Part shown: positions 52,563 through 61,223 of the stretch, piece after piece | Layout: each line of letters begins with the position of its first letter | Numbering within the stretch: position 1 is the stretch's first letter | From: a bacterium | GTDB taxonomy: Bacteria; Zhuqueibacterota; Zhuqueibacteria; Residuimicrobiales; Krinioviventaceae | Reading direction: 5' to 3' | Length of the DNA stretch: 64,000 nucleotides | NCBI GenBank assembly: GCA_029561455.1 | Contig: JAKQIY010000061.1 | Span: 124,001-188,000 of the forward strand | Notes under the pieces: model-generated | What the model was told of the DNA's origin: nothing | The model's database searches: none | Seen by the model: the letters and a program-made list of their open reading frames with translations, nothing else | Program-made: the position numbers and the translations under genes

Positions 52563-53468
52563 ATGCCCCGAATATTCTATTGTTTGTTTGTTCCTGTGCT
52601 GGTAGCTGCCTGTTTCAGCTGCGGCAGAGCGCAAAAGCCCAAATCGGTCAGCGATCTGCTCGCTCCCGGCGCGGTCGTGCAAAAACTGGCCGATGGTTTT
52701 GGCTTTACCGAAGGCCCGGCTGCCGATGCGGACGGCAATGTCTATTTTACAGATCAACCCAACAATAAAATCTGGAAATGGGGCATCGACAGCGCCCTGA
52801 CGGTTTTTCATGACTCCCCCGAACGCGCCAACGGCATGTTCTTTGATCTGAACGGCGATCTGCTGGCCTGCGCGGATCAATTCTTCAGGCTGGTTTCCTT
52901 TAATAAAACAGGGCAAATGAGCGTGCTGGTCGATAACTTTGAAGGCAAAAACCTGAACGGCCCCAATGACCTGTGGGCTGATGCGCTTGGCGGCATATAC
53001 TTTACCGATCCCTATTACCAGCGCCCCTGGTGGGAACGCACCGCGCCGGAAATTGACGGCCAATGCGTTTACTATCTCAAACCGGATCGTAAATCTGTGA
53101 TTCGTGTAATTGACGATTTTGTTCAGCCCAATGGGATAATCGGCGCCCCGGATGGTAAAACTTTATATGTGGCAGATATTGGCGCCGGTAAAACCTGGTC
53201 TTATTCTATCAACGATGACGGCTCGCTGACCGGCAAAACCCTGTTTGCCCCGGAAGGTTCGGACGGCATGACCATAGACCGCCTCGGCAATGTTTATCTC
53301 ACTAACCGGGCCATTTCCGTTTTTACGTCGGACGGCTTAAAACTCGGTATGATCAGTGTACCGGAAATTCCTGCCAATGTCTGCTTTGGCGGGAAAAATA
53401 AAACCACGCTGTTTATTACCGCACGCACCGGGTTTTATGCCATTAACATGCAAATCTCCGGCGTTTAG
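52563..53468 (+). CDS. SMP-30/gluconolactonase-family lipoprotein
   Basis: The 301-residue protein is a six-bladed beta-propeller of the SMP-30/gluconolactonase group. After a signal ending in a lipobox-like CFSCG (~16-20), it has LADGFGFTEGPAADADGNVYFTD (metal-binding Glu), ERANGMFFD, LNGPNDLWADALGGIYFTDPYYQ and NGIIGAPDGKTLYVAD, with Asn and Asp metal ligands as in lactonases. It may open aldonolactones produced in sugar oxidation in the periplasm. GGACTACCGTC precedes ATG. It follows the R-M pair, and a sodium symporter gene comes next after 270 bp with its own likely promoter. Confidence 0.9.
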   Translation: MPRIFYCLFVPVLVAACFSCGRAQKPKSVSDLLAPGAVVQKLADGFGFTEGPAADADGNVYFTDQPNNKIWKWGIDSALTVFHDSPERANGMFFDLNGDLLACADQFFRLVSFNKTGQMSVLVDNFEGKNLNGPNDLWADALGGIYFTDPYYQRPWWERTAPEIDGQCVYYLKPDRKSVIRVIDDFVQPNGIIGAPDGKTLYVADIGAGKTWSYSINDDGSLTGKTLFAPEGSDGMTIDRLGNVYLTNRAISVFTSDGLKLGMISVPEIPANVCFGGKNKTTLFITARTGFYAINMQISGV

Positions 53469-53626
53469 CATACATGACTCTATCAATATCAGTTGGTATC
53501 GGTGCGTTCATATTCCCTGGCGCAAGGCGCTTTCAGCTTGAACGTTTAAATAGCAGATAATATTTTAGTTAAACACCAAAAAAATTAAACTGTACCTGTT
53601 TTTTACCTTAAAAATATGAAATAATC

Positions 53627-53655
53627 TTGACTTTGTACAATCTCTTGCTTATTTT
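53627..53655 (+). promoter_or_regulatory. possible sigma-70 promoter for the sodium symporter gene
   Basis: TTGACT (53627-53632) and TATTTT (53650-53655) lie 17 nt apart, 85 bp upstream of the symporter ATG. The -35 box is good but the -10 box is weak. This rests on motif matching only. Confidence 0.35.
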
Positions 53656-53739
53656 ATTTTAATTTTTCCCTGCGAATTATAATTAATAAATAACTATATA
53701 TCATTTACAAACATCATTTACATTGCAAGGAGTGAAGGA

Positions 53740-55437
53740 ATGGGAAATGACACACTAAACACAGCTGTAGAAGTTGTCCAAACAGTTGTAGACAAACCCC
53801 TGTTTGCTGTATGGGACTGGATAGTTGTATTTTTATATTTTGTTATCATCGGCATCATTGCCTGGTGGGTTATCAAACAAAAACAAAAAAGCTCTGCCGA
53901 TTACTTTTTAGCCAGCCGCCATATCGGCTGGTATGTTATCGGCGCCTCGATTTTTGCTTCCAACATCGGTTCCGAACACATTGTTGGCTTGGCCAGCACC
54001 GGCGCCAACAGCGGCGTTGCGCTTGGTCATTATGAACTGCATTCCTGGTGCGTTTTGCTTTTAGGCTGGGTTTTTGTACCTTTTTATCTTAGAAGTAAAG
54101 TTTTCACCATGCCGGAATTTCTTGAATTACGCTACTCACCGATTGCCCGCTGGTTCCTGTCTATCATTTCGTTACTGGCTTATGTGCTTACCAAAGTGTC
54201 CGTAACCGTATATGCCGGCGCGGTTGTATTCCAAACCCTGATGGGTATAGAATTCTGGACCGGCGCTTTAATTATAGTTATCATTACTGGTATTTATACG
54301 GCGTTGGGCGGCCTGAAAGCTGTTGTTTATACCGACACTATGCATACAGCAGTTCTGCTAATAGGCACTCTGATTGTGGCCTCTGTTGGGCTCTATAAAG
54401 TAGGTGGGTGGAATAATGTCGTTACTTCGATCGGCGCAGAAAAACTAAACATGTTCCCGCCACTGGATTCCCAATTCCCATGGCTGGGTTTAATATTGGC
54501 TTCTCCCATCGTCGGTATCTGGTACTGGTGTACGGATCAATGTATCGTACAAAGAACCCTGGCCGCCAAAGACGAAACCAATGCTCGGCGCGGAACGATC
54601 ATGGCGGCATTCTTTAAACTGACGCCCTTTTTCTTATTCCTTATCCCCGGTATGATTGCCCTGGCATTGAAAAACAGCGGTAAACTGCAATTCGAAGTTG
54701 CCGACCAGGTATTCCCGACCATGGTAAAAGCAATGCTTCCGGTTGGTGTTCGCGGTGTGGTCGCCGGCGGATTACTGGCCGCTTTGATGAGTTCCCTGGC
54801 TGCGGTATTTAACGGTTGTTCAACCCTGTTCACTATGGATATTTATAAAAAGCTGAGACCAAATGCCGATGAAAAAACCCTAATCAGCGTTGGAAGAATT
54901 GCCACCGGCGTGGTGGTTGTTCTCGGTATTCTTTGGATCCCGATTGTGCGTGGTTTCTCCGGTTCTTTATATCAATACCTGCAAAATATACAGGCTTATA
55001 TTGCGCCACCGATCACCGCTGTCTTTTTGCTCGGTTTGTTCTGGAAACGGATCAACCATTATGGCGCCCTCACCGGTTTGATTGGTGGTTTCACCATAGG
55101 TATGACCAAGCTTGCTATCGACACAATTCAAAAAACGCTCGTTGGCAGCGGTTCATCTCTACAGGGAATCTTGCTGCAATATGCAAACGTAAACTTTTTA
55201 TATTTTGCGCCAACCCTGTTCCTGATTTCGGTTATTTTAATGATCGTCGTCAGTTTTGCAACCAAAGAACCCTCCAAAAAACAATTGGAAGGCTTGTGCT
55301 ATGCAACACTAACAGAAAAAGATAAAGCTGAAAGCCGCGCCAGCTGGACTAAACTGGATGTGGTTTTAACAGTAATTGTGCTGTTGATCATTGCTGCAAT
55401 TATGATCTACTTCTCACCCCTGGGTGTTGCAAAGTAA
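53740..55437 (+). CDS. sodium:solute symporter (SSS/SGLT-like)
   Basis: The 565-residue protein has about 14 transmembrane helices and belongs to the SSS family (vSGLT-like). Hallmarks are KQKSSADYFLASRHIGWYVIGASIFASNIGSEHIVGLAS near the first core helices, GLKAVVYTDTMHTAVLLIG, WYWCTDQCIVQRTLAAKDETNARRG and GVVAGGLLAALMSSLAAVFN. Such proteins import sugars with Na+ across the inner membrane. Sugars freed by the nearby glycosidases are plausible cargo (inference). AAGGAGTGAAGGA sits before ATG. A strong terminator follows at 55450-55480. Confidence 0.93.
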   Translation: MGNDTLNTAVEVVQTVVDKPLFAVWDWIVVFLYFVIIGIIAWWVIKQKQKSSADYFLASRHIGWYVIGASIFASNIGSEHIVGLASTGANSGVALGHYELHSWCVLLLGWVFVPFYLRSKVFTMPEFLELRYSPIARWFLSIISLLAYVLTKVSVTVYAGAVVFQTLMGIEFWTGALIIVIITGIYTALGGLKAVVYTDTMHTAVLLIGTLIVASVGLYKVGGWNNVVTSIGAEKLNMFPPLDSQFPWLGLILASPIVGIWYWCTDQCIVQRTLAAKDETNARRGTIMAAFFKLTPFFLFLIPGMIALALKNSGKLQFEVADQVFPTMVKAMLPVGVRGVVAGGLLAALMSSLAAVFNGCSTLFTMDIYKKLRPNADEKTLISVGRIATGVVVVLGILWIPIVRGFSGSLYQYLQNIQAYIAPPITAVFLLGLFWKRINHYGALTGLIGGFTIGMTKLAIDTIQKTLVGSGSSLQGILLQYANVNFLYFAPTLFLISVILMIVVSFATKEPSKKQLEGLCYATLTEKDKAESRASWTKLDVVLTVIVLLIIAAIMIYFSPLGVAK

Positions 55438-55449
55438 TAAACAACTCTG

Positions 55450-55480
55450 AGGCGGCAGAATCAACCTGCCGCCTTTTTTT
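55450..55480 (+). terminator. rho-independent terminator after the symporter gene
   Basis: AGGCGGCAG (55450-55458) pairs with CTGCCGCCT (55466-55474), with a 7-nt loop, followed by a T-run to 55480. Confidence 0.93.
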
Positions 55481-55588
55481 CCACTTTAGTATTTACGCTT
55501 TAAATTAGTAACAATCCCCTTTTTACTCTTTTCCCGTTATCAATTATACCACCCGGTTCCGGTTGCACGCTCTGCTATGATCAATCAC

Positions 55589-57340
55589 TTATCCGGCATG
55601 ATACTTGTTTGTCAACGGCATACGGCGATCTTTGCCAAAAGCCCGATGGGTAATTTTCACACCAGGCGCCGCCTGCCGGCGCTTGTATTCCGAGGAATCG
55701 ACCAAGCGAAGCACTTTTTTGACAATTTCTCGATCAAATCCGGCCTTGACAATATCATCAACACTTTTTTCATCTTGAACATATAATTCCAGGATCGCAT
55801 CCAGGATCGGATACGGCGGTAAGCTGTCTTCATCTTTTTGATTCGGACGCAATTCTGCTGATGGCGCTTTATCGATAATCGCCTGTGGGATCAGGTCATA
55901 TCCGGCCAGTTCATTGCGATACCGGCTCAACTTGTATACCCACATTTTTGATACATCTTTTAACGGCGCAAACCCGCCCACCATATCGCCATATAACGTA
56001 CAATAACCCACACTCACTTCGCTTTTATTGCCGGGCGTCAGCGCCAGCCAGCCGAACTTGTTGGATAGCGCCATTACCACCATACCGCGAATCCGCGCCT
56101 GAAGATTTTCTTCGGTCACCCCAAAAGGCGTTTCAGCAAAAACCGGCTTTAGCAATTGTAAACCAGATTCAAACATGCTATCAATATTTACCAGGCGGAA
56201 ATTGACGCCGGCATTTTTTGCCAGCAACTCGGCGTCATCAACACTGCCGCGCGATGAAAACCGGGTCGGCATACTTAAACAATTCACATTTTCACCGCCC
56301 AACGCATCGGCCGCCATGACCGCGACCAGCGCCGAATCGATGCCGCCGGAAAGTCCGAAAACCACCTGTTTAAAGCCATTTTTGTATGCGTAATCACGCA
56401 ATCCTAAAATAAGCGCATTATAGACCTCTTCAGCGTCAGTTAACTTTTTGGGCTCGGCAGGGGTAATTAATGGAGATTTTATTGCCTGGCGACCTGTCGG
56501 GATCGTTACCGTTTTCAGTGCTGGAAATGACGATCTGTAATGGACTGCTTCCATCTGGAAGGATATATTCTGCTCCCGGCAGCCGTGAATTGTGTTAACA
56601 TCAATATCACAACATATCATGTCTTCGATAAAACCGGGGCATTGCCGAATGATCTGCCCATTCTGATCAACGATCATACTTTGGCCATCAAAAACCAGTT
56701 CATCCTGTCCGCCGACCAGGTTGGTATAGGCAATATAACTACAGCACCGCCTGGCCCGCGCCTGTATCAGCCGTTCACGTTCTTTTAACTTGCCCATATA
56801 GTAAGGAGAAGCAGAAAGGTTGACAAGTATTTCGGCATTGCCGGTCAATGCTTCCATTTCCACCACACTGTTTTCAATCCAGATATCTTCGCATATACTT
56901 ATACCAATACATACATCATTTTGAACAATGATCAACGGTTCATTGCCGGCTTTAAAATAGCGCTGCTCATCAAAAACACTATAATTGGGTAAATGAATTT
57001 TATGATACACCGCCCATATTTTATGATTTCGTATTATGGCGGCGGCATTGTAAAGATTATTTCTATCTTCATCCACAAACCCTAAAAGACAGGTAATTTC
57101 TCCCACCTGCCCGGTAATTTCTTGCAAAAACTTTTTTTGATCATGTATAAACTGCCGCCGCAATAACAGGTCTTCGGGGGGATAGCCGGTCAGGCACAAC
57201 TCAGGGAAAATGATCATATCACAATCCGACTGTACGGCCTGACGGATACCATGAATTACTTTATCGGCATTACCGTGTAAATCCCCCACAGTAAAATTAT
57301 ATTGTCCCAATGCGAGGCGTAGCGATTTTGTTTTATTCAT
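55589..57340 (-). CDS. nadE: glutamine-dependent NAD+ synthetase
   Basis: The 583-residue enzyme makes NAD+ from deamido-NAD+, ATP and glutamine. The N-terminal nitrilase domain has the catalytic triad Glu47 (FPELCLTGYPPEDLL), Lys114 (YHKIHLPNY) and Cys150 (GISICEDIW). The C-terminal synthetase domain has the PP-loop FGLSGGIDSALVAVMAADAL near residues 315-335. It has the full two-domain length, so it uses glutamine directly and not only ammonia. The minus-strand gene is convergent with the symporter. There is no dedicated terminator in the ~150 bp between them except the symporter's. Confidence 0.97.
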   Translation of the reverse strand: MNKTKSLRLALGQYNFTVGDLHGNADKVIHGIRQAVQSDCDMIIFPELCLTGYPPEDLLLRRQFIHDQKKFLQEITGQVGEITCLLGFVDEDRNNLYNAAAIIRNHKIWAVYHKIHLPNYSVFDEQRYFKAGNEPLIIVQNDVCIGISICEDIWIENSVVEMEALTGNAEILVNLSASPYYMGKLKERERLIQARARRCCSYIAYTNLVGGQDELVFDGQSMIVDQNGQIIRQCPGFIEDMICCDIDVNTIHGCREQNISFQMEAVHYRSSFPALKTVTIPTGRQAIKSPLITPAEPKKLTDAEEVYNALILGLRDYAYKNGFKQVVFGLSGGIDSALVAVMAADALGGENVNCLSMPTRFSSRGSVDDAELLAKNAGVNFRLVNIDSMFESGLQLLKPVFAETPFGVTEENLQARIRGMVVMALSNKFGWLALTPGNKSEVSVGYCTLYGDMVGGFAPLKDVSKMWVYKLSRYRNELAGYDLIPQAIIDKAPSAELRPNQKDEDSLPPYPILDAILELYVQDEKSVDDIVKAGFDREIVKKVLRLVDSSEYKRRQAAPGVKITHRAFGKDRRMPLTNKYHAG

Positions 57341-57692
57341 AACAGCTCATCCTGCTTATTATTATTACCTGCTTGACGGCAGTTGTTGTCCAGAAAAGGG
57401 CCCATAGTTTGCAGCATAAAACCACTGTATTAAATTTTCTCTTTCCAGAAAATAATCAATTTTTCCGGAATTTCAAACAGCTTTCCCTGTTACACCTTTA
57501 ATAACTCTTTTTTAAAACAATGTATTGTTCTTTTTTATCAAACAATAAACTCTACTCCACAACTGTGATAATTTGTGCCGGGTTATTAAATACGCCTGGA
57601 AAAAAATTTAAAAGAATTTGACTTTTATAGATGCGGTTTGTACATTCTATGTTGATTTTTAAATAACATTTACTTTTAGTTCCGGATAGTCT
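57341..57692. other. divergent intergenic region before the polysaccharide locus
   Basis: About 350 bp of AT-rich sequence between nadE and rfbB, transcribed divergently. It should include the promoter of the polysaccharide genes at 57.7-63 kb. I see no JUMPStart-like element, strong hairpin or gene. Confidence 0.4.
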
Positions 57693-58694
57693 ATGATACG
57701 TTATCTTGTAACCGGCGGCGCCGGTTTTATTGGCAGTAACTATATCCACTATTTGTTTGATAAATATGATAATAATGTTCATGTAATCAATCTGGATAAA
57801 TTGACCTATGCCGGGAATCCCGACAACCTGAAGGATGTAGAAAACCGGCCGAATTATCAATTTGTCAAGGGTGATATATGTGATGCTGCACTCGTCGATG
57901 AGCTTGTCCCCCGTGTTGATATTATTGTAAATTTTGCCGCCGAAAGCCATGTAGACCGTTCTATCGGCGACCCGGATGCTTTTATAAAAACGGATATCTA
58001 TGGCGCTTTTGTACTGTTGGAATCGGCGCGCAAGCACAAGATTAAAAAATTCATCCAGATCAGCACCGATGAAGTTTATGGCAGTATACTTGATGGTTCT
58101 TTTAAAGAAACGGATACTCTCGAGCCTTCCAGTCCCTATTCTGCCTCCAAAGCCGGGGCGGATCGGCTGGCATTTTCTTATTATGTTACCTATAAAACCC
58201 CGGTTATCATAACCCGCTGCTCTAATAATTTTGGCATGTTCCAATACCCGGAAAAACTGATCTCGCTGTTTGTAACCAACGCCCTGGAAAACAAACAACT
58301 GCCGGTATATGGGGATGGTAAAAATATTCGCGACTGGATTTTTGTCCTGGATCATTGCGATGCGATTGATTTTTTAATTACCAATGGCACGCTTGGACAA
58401 GTTTATAACATTGGCGGTGGTAACGAAAAAACCAATATCGATATTACCCGTTTGATATTACAAAAACTCGATAAACCGGCAAGCTTGATTACCTGGGTAA
58501 CGGACAGACCCGGGCATGATCGCCGCTATTCGCTCGACACCAACAAATTAACCGCTCTCGGTTGGAAACCGCAATACGATTTCGACAGCGCGCTGACCAA
58601 AACGATCAACTGGTATAAAGACAATACCCTGTGGTGGAGCAAAATAAAAACCGGCGAGTTCCTGGATTATTATAAAAAACACTACAAGTTATAA
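57693..58694 (+). CDS. rfbB: dTDP-glucose 4,6-dehydratase
   Basis: This 333-residue extended SDR converts dTDP-D-glucose to dTDP-4-keto-6-deoxy-D-glucose, the branch step to dTDP-rhamnose and other 6-deoxysugars. Key motifs are TGGAGFIGSNYIHYL (NAD-binding), NLDKLTYAGNPDNL, FAAESHVDRSI, the STDEVYG catalytic Asp/Glu, YSASKAGADRL (Tyr-X3-Lys) and RCSNNFGMFQYPEKLI. It is the first gene of a run with UDP-ManNAc pathway genes. The rfbA, rfbC and rfbD genes are not in the window. Start ATG 57693 has only a weak ribosome site. Confidence 0.96.
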   Translation: MIRYLVTGGAGFIGSNYIHYLFDKYDNNVHVINLDKLTYAGNPDNLKDVENRPNYQFVKGDICDAALVDELVPRVDIIVNFAAESHVDRSIGDPDAFIKTDIYGAFVLLESARKHKIKKFIQISTDEVYGSILDGSFKETDTLEPSSPYSASKAGADRLAFSYYVTYKTPVIITRCSNNFGMFQYPEKLISLFVTNALENKQLPVYGDGKNIRDWIFVLDHCDAIDFLITNGTLGQVYNIGGGNEKTNIDITRLILQKLDKPASLITWVTDRPGHDRRYSLDTNKLTALGWKPQYDFDSALTKTINWYKDNTLWWSKIKTGEFLDYYKKHYKL

Positions 58695-58763
58695 AAGGCT
58701 ATAATTGCAACCCATTACAACAGAATAATATTAACATCTCAATTTTATTATAAAGGAGTTGGT

Positions 58764-60089
58764 ATGGAACTGGAAACAAAACTTTTAAACAAAACCGCAA
58801 AAATAGGCGTTATCGGTTTGGGTTATGTCGGTTTACCCCTGGCAGTAGAATTTGCCGACAAGGGATTTTTTGTGCTCGGTATCGACAAGAGCCAGAAAAA
58901 AGTCGATAAAATTAACAAGGGTGAAAATTATATTGACGATGTAGAAGACGCCAAGCTGGAAAAAGCCGTTAAAGCGGGCAAGTTCCAGGCCTCGGCAACA
59001 TTTGAACGCTCCGGCGAATTAGATGCTATTTATATTTGTGTGCCAACACCATTCACCGAAAATAAAGAGCCTGATGTGTCCTTTATCGAAGATGCTACTA
59101 ACGGCATTGCTCCTTATTTACGTAAAGAACAATTGATCATTCTAAAAAGTACAACCTGGCCCGGTACCACCGAAGAAATATGTCAGCCAATATTGGAAGC
59201 CGGCGGTTTAAAGGTAGGCAAAGATTTTTACCTGGCCTTTTCACCGGAACGTATCGATCCGGGAAATAAAAAATTTACCACTGCCAACACCCCGGTTGTG
59301 GTTGGTGGCGTTACCGCCAAATGTACAGAGATGGCTTGTTTGACCAATAAACAGATCATTAATACAGTTGTGCCGGTTTCCTCACCCAAAGTCGCCGAAA
59401 TGGAAAAACTGTTGGAAAATATTTTCCGTAGTGTTAATATTGCCCTGGCTAATGAACTGGCAAGATTGTGCGACCGCATGGGCGGCATTGATATTTGGGA
59501 AGTGGTTGAAGCTGCGTCAACCAAACCGTTTGGCTATATGCCTTTCTACCCCGGCCCCGGCATTGGCGGTCATTGCATTCTCATCGATCCCTATTATCTG
59601 TCTTGGAAAGCCCGCGCGTATGATTTTCATACCAATTTTATTGAACTGGCTGCCGAAACCAATGAAGACATGCCGTTTTACGTGCTCGGCCTGGTGCGCA
59701 GGGCATTAGGACAGGTTGGCGTCTCCTTTAATAAAGCCAAAATCCTGATGCTTGGCGTCGCTTTCAAACGTGATGTTGACGATATGCGCGAATCGCCGGC
59801 CTTAAAAGTAATGACCTTCCTGCATCAACGCGGCGCGACTGATATTTCATACAATGATCCACATATTCCGGAACTAAAGATCAACAACCAGACTTTAAAA
59901 TCTATAGAACTGACTGCGGAAAACATCAAAAAATTTGATGTGGTGGTTATAACAACCGATCATTCAAAATATGATGCGGAATTCATTGTAAAACACGCCA
60001 AGTCGGTTGTCGACACCAGGAATTTAACTAAAAAGGTTAAAGATACTGACCAAAAAATAACCAAACTTGGTTCCGGTAATCGTTTTTAA
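58764..60089 (+). CDS. wecC: UDP-N-acetylmannosamine/UDP-GlcNAc 6-dehydrogenase (WecC/WbpA family)
   Basis: A 441-residue nucleotide-sugar dehydrogenase of the UDP-Glc/GDP-Man DH superfamily. Features: IGVIGLGYVGLPLAVEFADKGF (NAD-binding), VPTPFTENKEPDVSFI, the FSPERIDPGNKKF substrate motif and GPGIGGHCILIDPYYLSWKA with the catalytic Cys. The next gene is a UDP-GlcNAc 2-epimerase, which makes UDP-ManNAc, so this enzyme most likely oxidises UDP-ManNAc to the uronic acid. A WbpA-like role on UDP-GlcNAc is the alternative. AAGGAG lies 7 nt upstream, and the next gene begins 11 bp after the stop. Confidence 0.9.
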   Translation: MELETKLLNKTAKIGVIGLGYVGLPLAVEFADKGFFVLGIDKSQKKVDKINKGENYIDDVEDAKLEKAVKAGKFQASATFERSGELDAIYICVPTPFTENKEPDVSFIEDATNGIAPYLRKEQLIILKSTTWPGTTEEICQPILEAGGLKVGKDFYLAFSPERIDPGNKKFTTANTPVVVGGVTAKCTEMACLTNKQIINTVVPVSSPKVAEMEKLLENIFRSVNIALANELARLCDRMGGIDIWEVVEAASTKPFGYMPFYPGPGIGGHCILIDPYYLSWKARAYDFHTNFIELAAETNEDMPFYVLGLVRRALGQVGVSFNKAKILMLGVAFKRDVDDMRESPALKVMTFLHQRGATDISYNDPHIPELKINNQTLKSIELTAENIKKFDVVVITTDHSKYDAEFIVKHAKSVVDTRNLTKKVKDTDQKITKLGSGNRF

Positions 60090-60100
60090 AAAGGAAATAA

Positions 60101-61198
60101 ATGCTAAAAATAGCTAATATTGTGGGCGCAAGACCTAATTTTATGAAAATTGCGCCCATTCATAAACGTATGCAAAAATCAGATTTTTTTGCGCCTCTCC
60201 TCATTCATACCGGTCAGCATTATGACGAAAAAATGTCAACGACGTTCTTTGTCGAATTGGGAATGCCTAAACCCGATCTCTACCTGGGAGTTGGTTCCGG
60301 TTCACACGCAGAACAGACGGCAGCGGTTATGATCGGACTGGAAAAAATCTTTATCGAACAAAAACCGGATTGGATAATAGTAGTTGGTGATGTCAATTCC
60401 ACTATTGCCGCATCATTGGCTGCCGCCAAACTACATATCCCGGTGGCTCATGTGGAAGCCGGCTTGCGCAGTTTTGACCGCTCCATGCCGGAAGAGATCA
60501 ACCGGGTGCTTACCGATTCGATATCGGACAAGTTGTTTGTTACCGAGCAAAGCGGTCTGGATAACCTTGCCAATGAAGGTGTTGCCAAAGAAAAAATCCA
60601 TTTTGTCGGCAATGTGATGATCGATTCCCTGGTTGAACATCTGGTTAAATCCAGGGAATCGGCGGTACTGGAACAATATCGGCTTGCTCCACAAAATTAT
60701 GTTCTGGTAACTCTGCACCGACCCTCCAATGTTGACAATTATGATAATTTAAACATGATCCTGGATATTTTTACACAAATTCAAACAGAATTGCCCATTT
60801 TCTTCCCGATCCACCCCCGTACCAGAAAAATGATCACCAATTTTAACCTGGATGACAAAATTAATAAAATGCCAAACCTGATCCTTGCCGAGCCGCTTGG
60901 GTATTTGCCCTTTTTACGCCTGATGAGCCAGGCAAAAATTGTGATAACCGATTCCGGCGGCATTCAGGAAGAAACCACCTATCTTGGCATTCCCTGTTTA
61001 ACCATGCGGGAAAACACGGAAAGGCCGATTACGATAACTCTTGGCACAAACCGGCTGGTCGGCATCAATAAACAGGCAGTTTTACAAGGGTTCAGCGATG
61101 TTATGCAAAATAAAAAATTTGACCACCAGCTACCCCCATTGTGGGATGGCAATGCGGCGCAAAGAATTGTTCAGGTTTTTGAAAATTTAGTAAACTAG
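60101..61198 (+). CDS. wecB: non-hydrolysing UDP-N-acetylglucosamine 2-epimerase
   Basis: The 365-residue enzyme interconverts UDP-GlcNAc and UDP-ManNAc for polysaccharide synthesis. The N-terminus NIVGARPNFMKIAPIHKRM, the site HTGQHYDEKMSTTFF, VVGDVNSTIAASLAAAKL, HVEAGLRSFDRSMPEEINR and the C-terminal TDSGGIQEETTYLGIPCLTMRENTERP are all family signatures. The last includes the catalytic Glu and His region. AAGGAAATAA precedes the ATG, 11 bp after the dehydrogenase gene, so both are expressed together. Confidence 0.96.
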   Translation: MLKIANIVGARPNFMKIAPIHKRMQKSDFFAPLLIHTGQHYDEKMSTTFFVELGMPKPDLYLGVGSGSHAEQTAAVMIGLEKIFIEQKPDWIIVVGDVNSTIAASLAAAKLHIPVAHVEAGLRSFDRSMPEEINRVLTDSISDKLFVTEQSGLDNLANEGVAKEKIHFVGNVMIDSLVEHLVKSRESAVLEQYRLAPQNYVLVTLHRPSNVDNYDNLNMILDIFTQIQTELPIFFPIHPRTRKMITNFNLDDKINKMPNLILAEPLGYLPFLRLMSQAKIVITDSGGIQEETTYLGIPCLTMRENTERPITITLGTNRLVGINKQAVLQGFSDVMQNKKFDHQLPPLWDGNAAQRIVQVFENLVN

Positions 61199-61223
61199 AA
61201 AATTTAATATTTTTGGAGGTTTG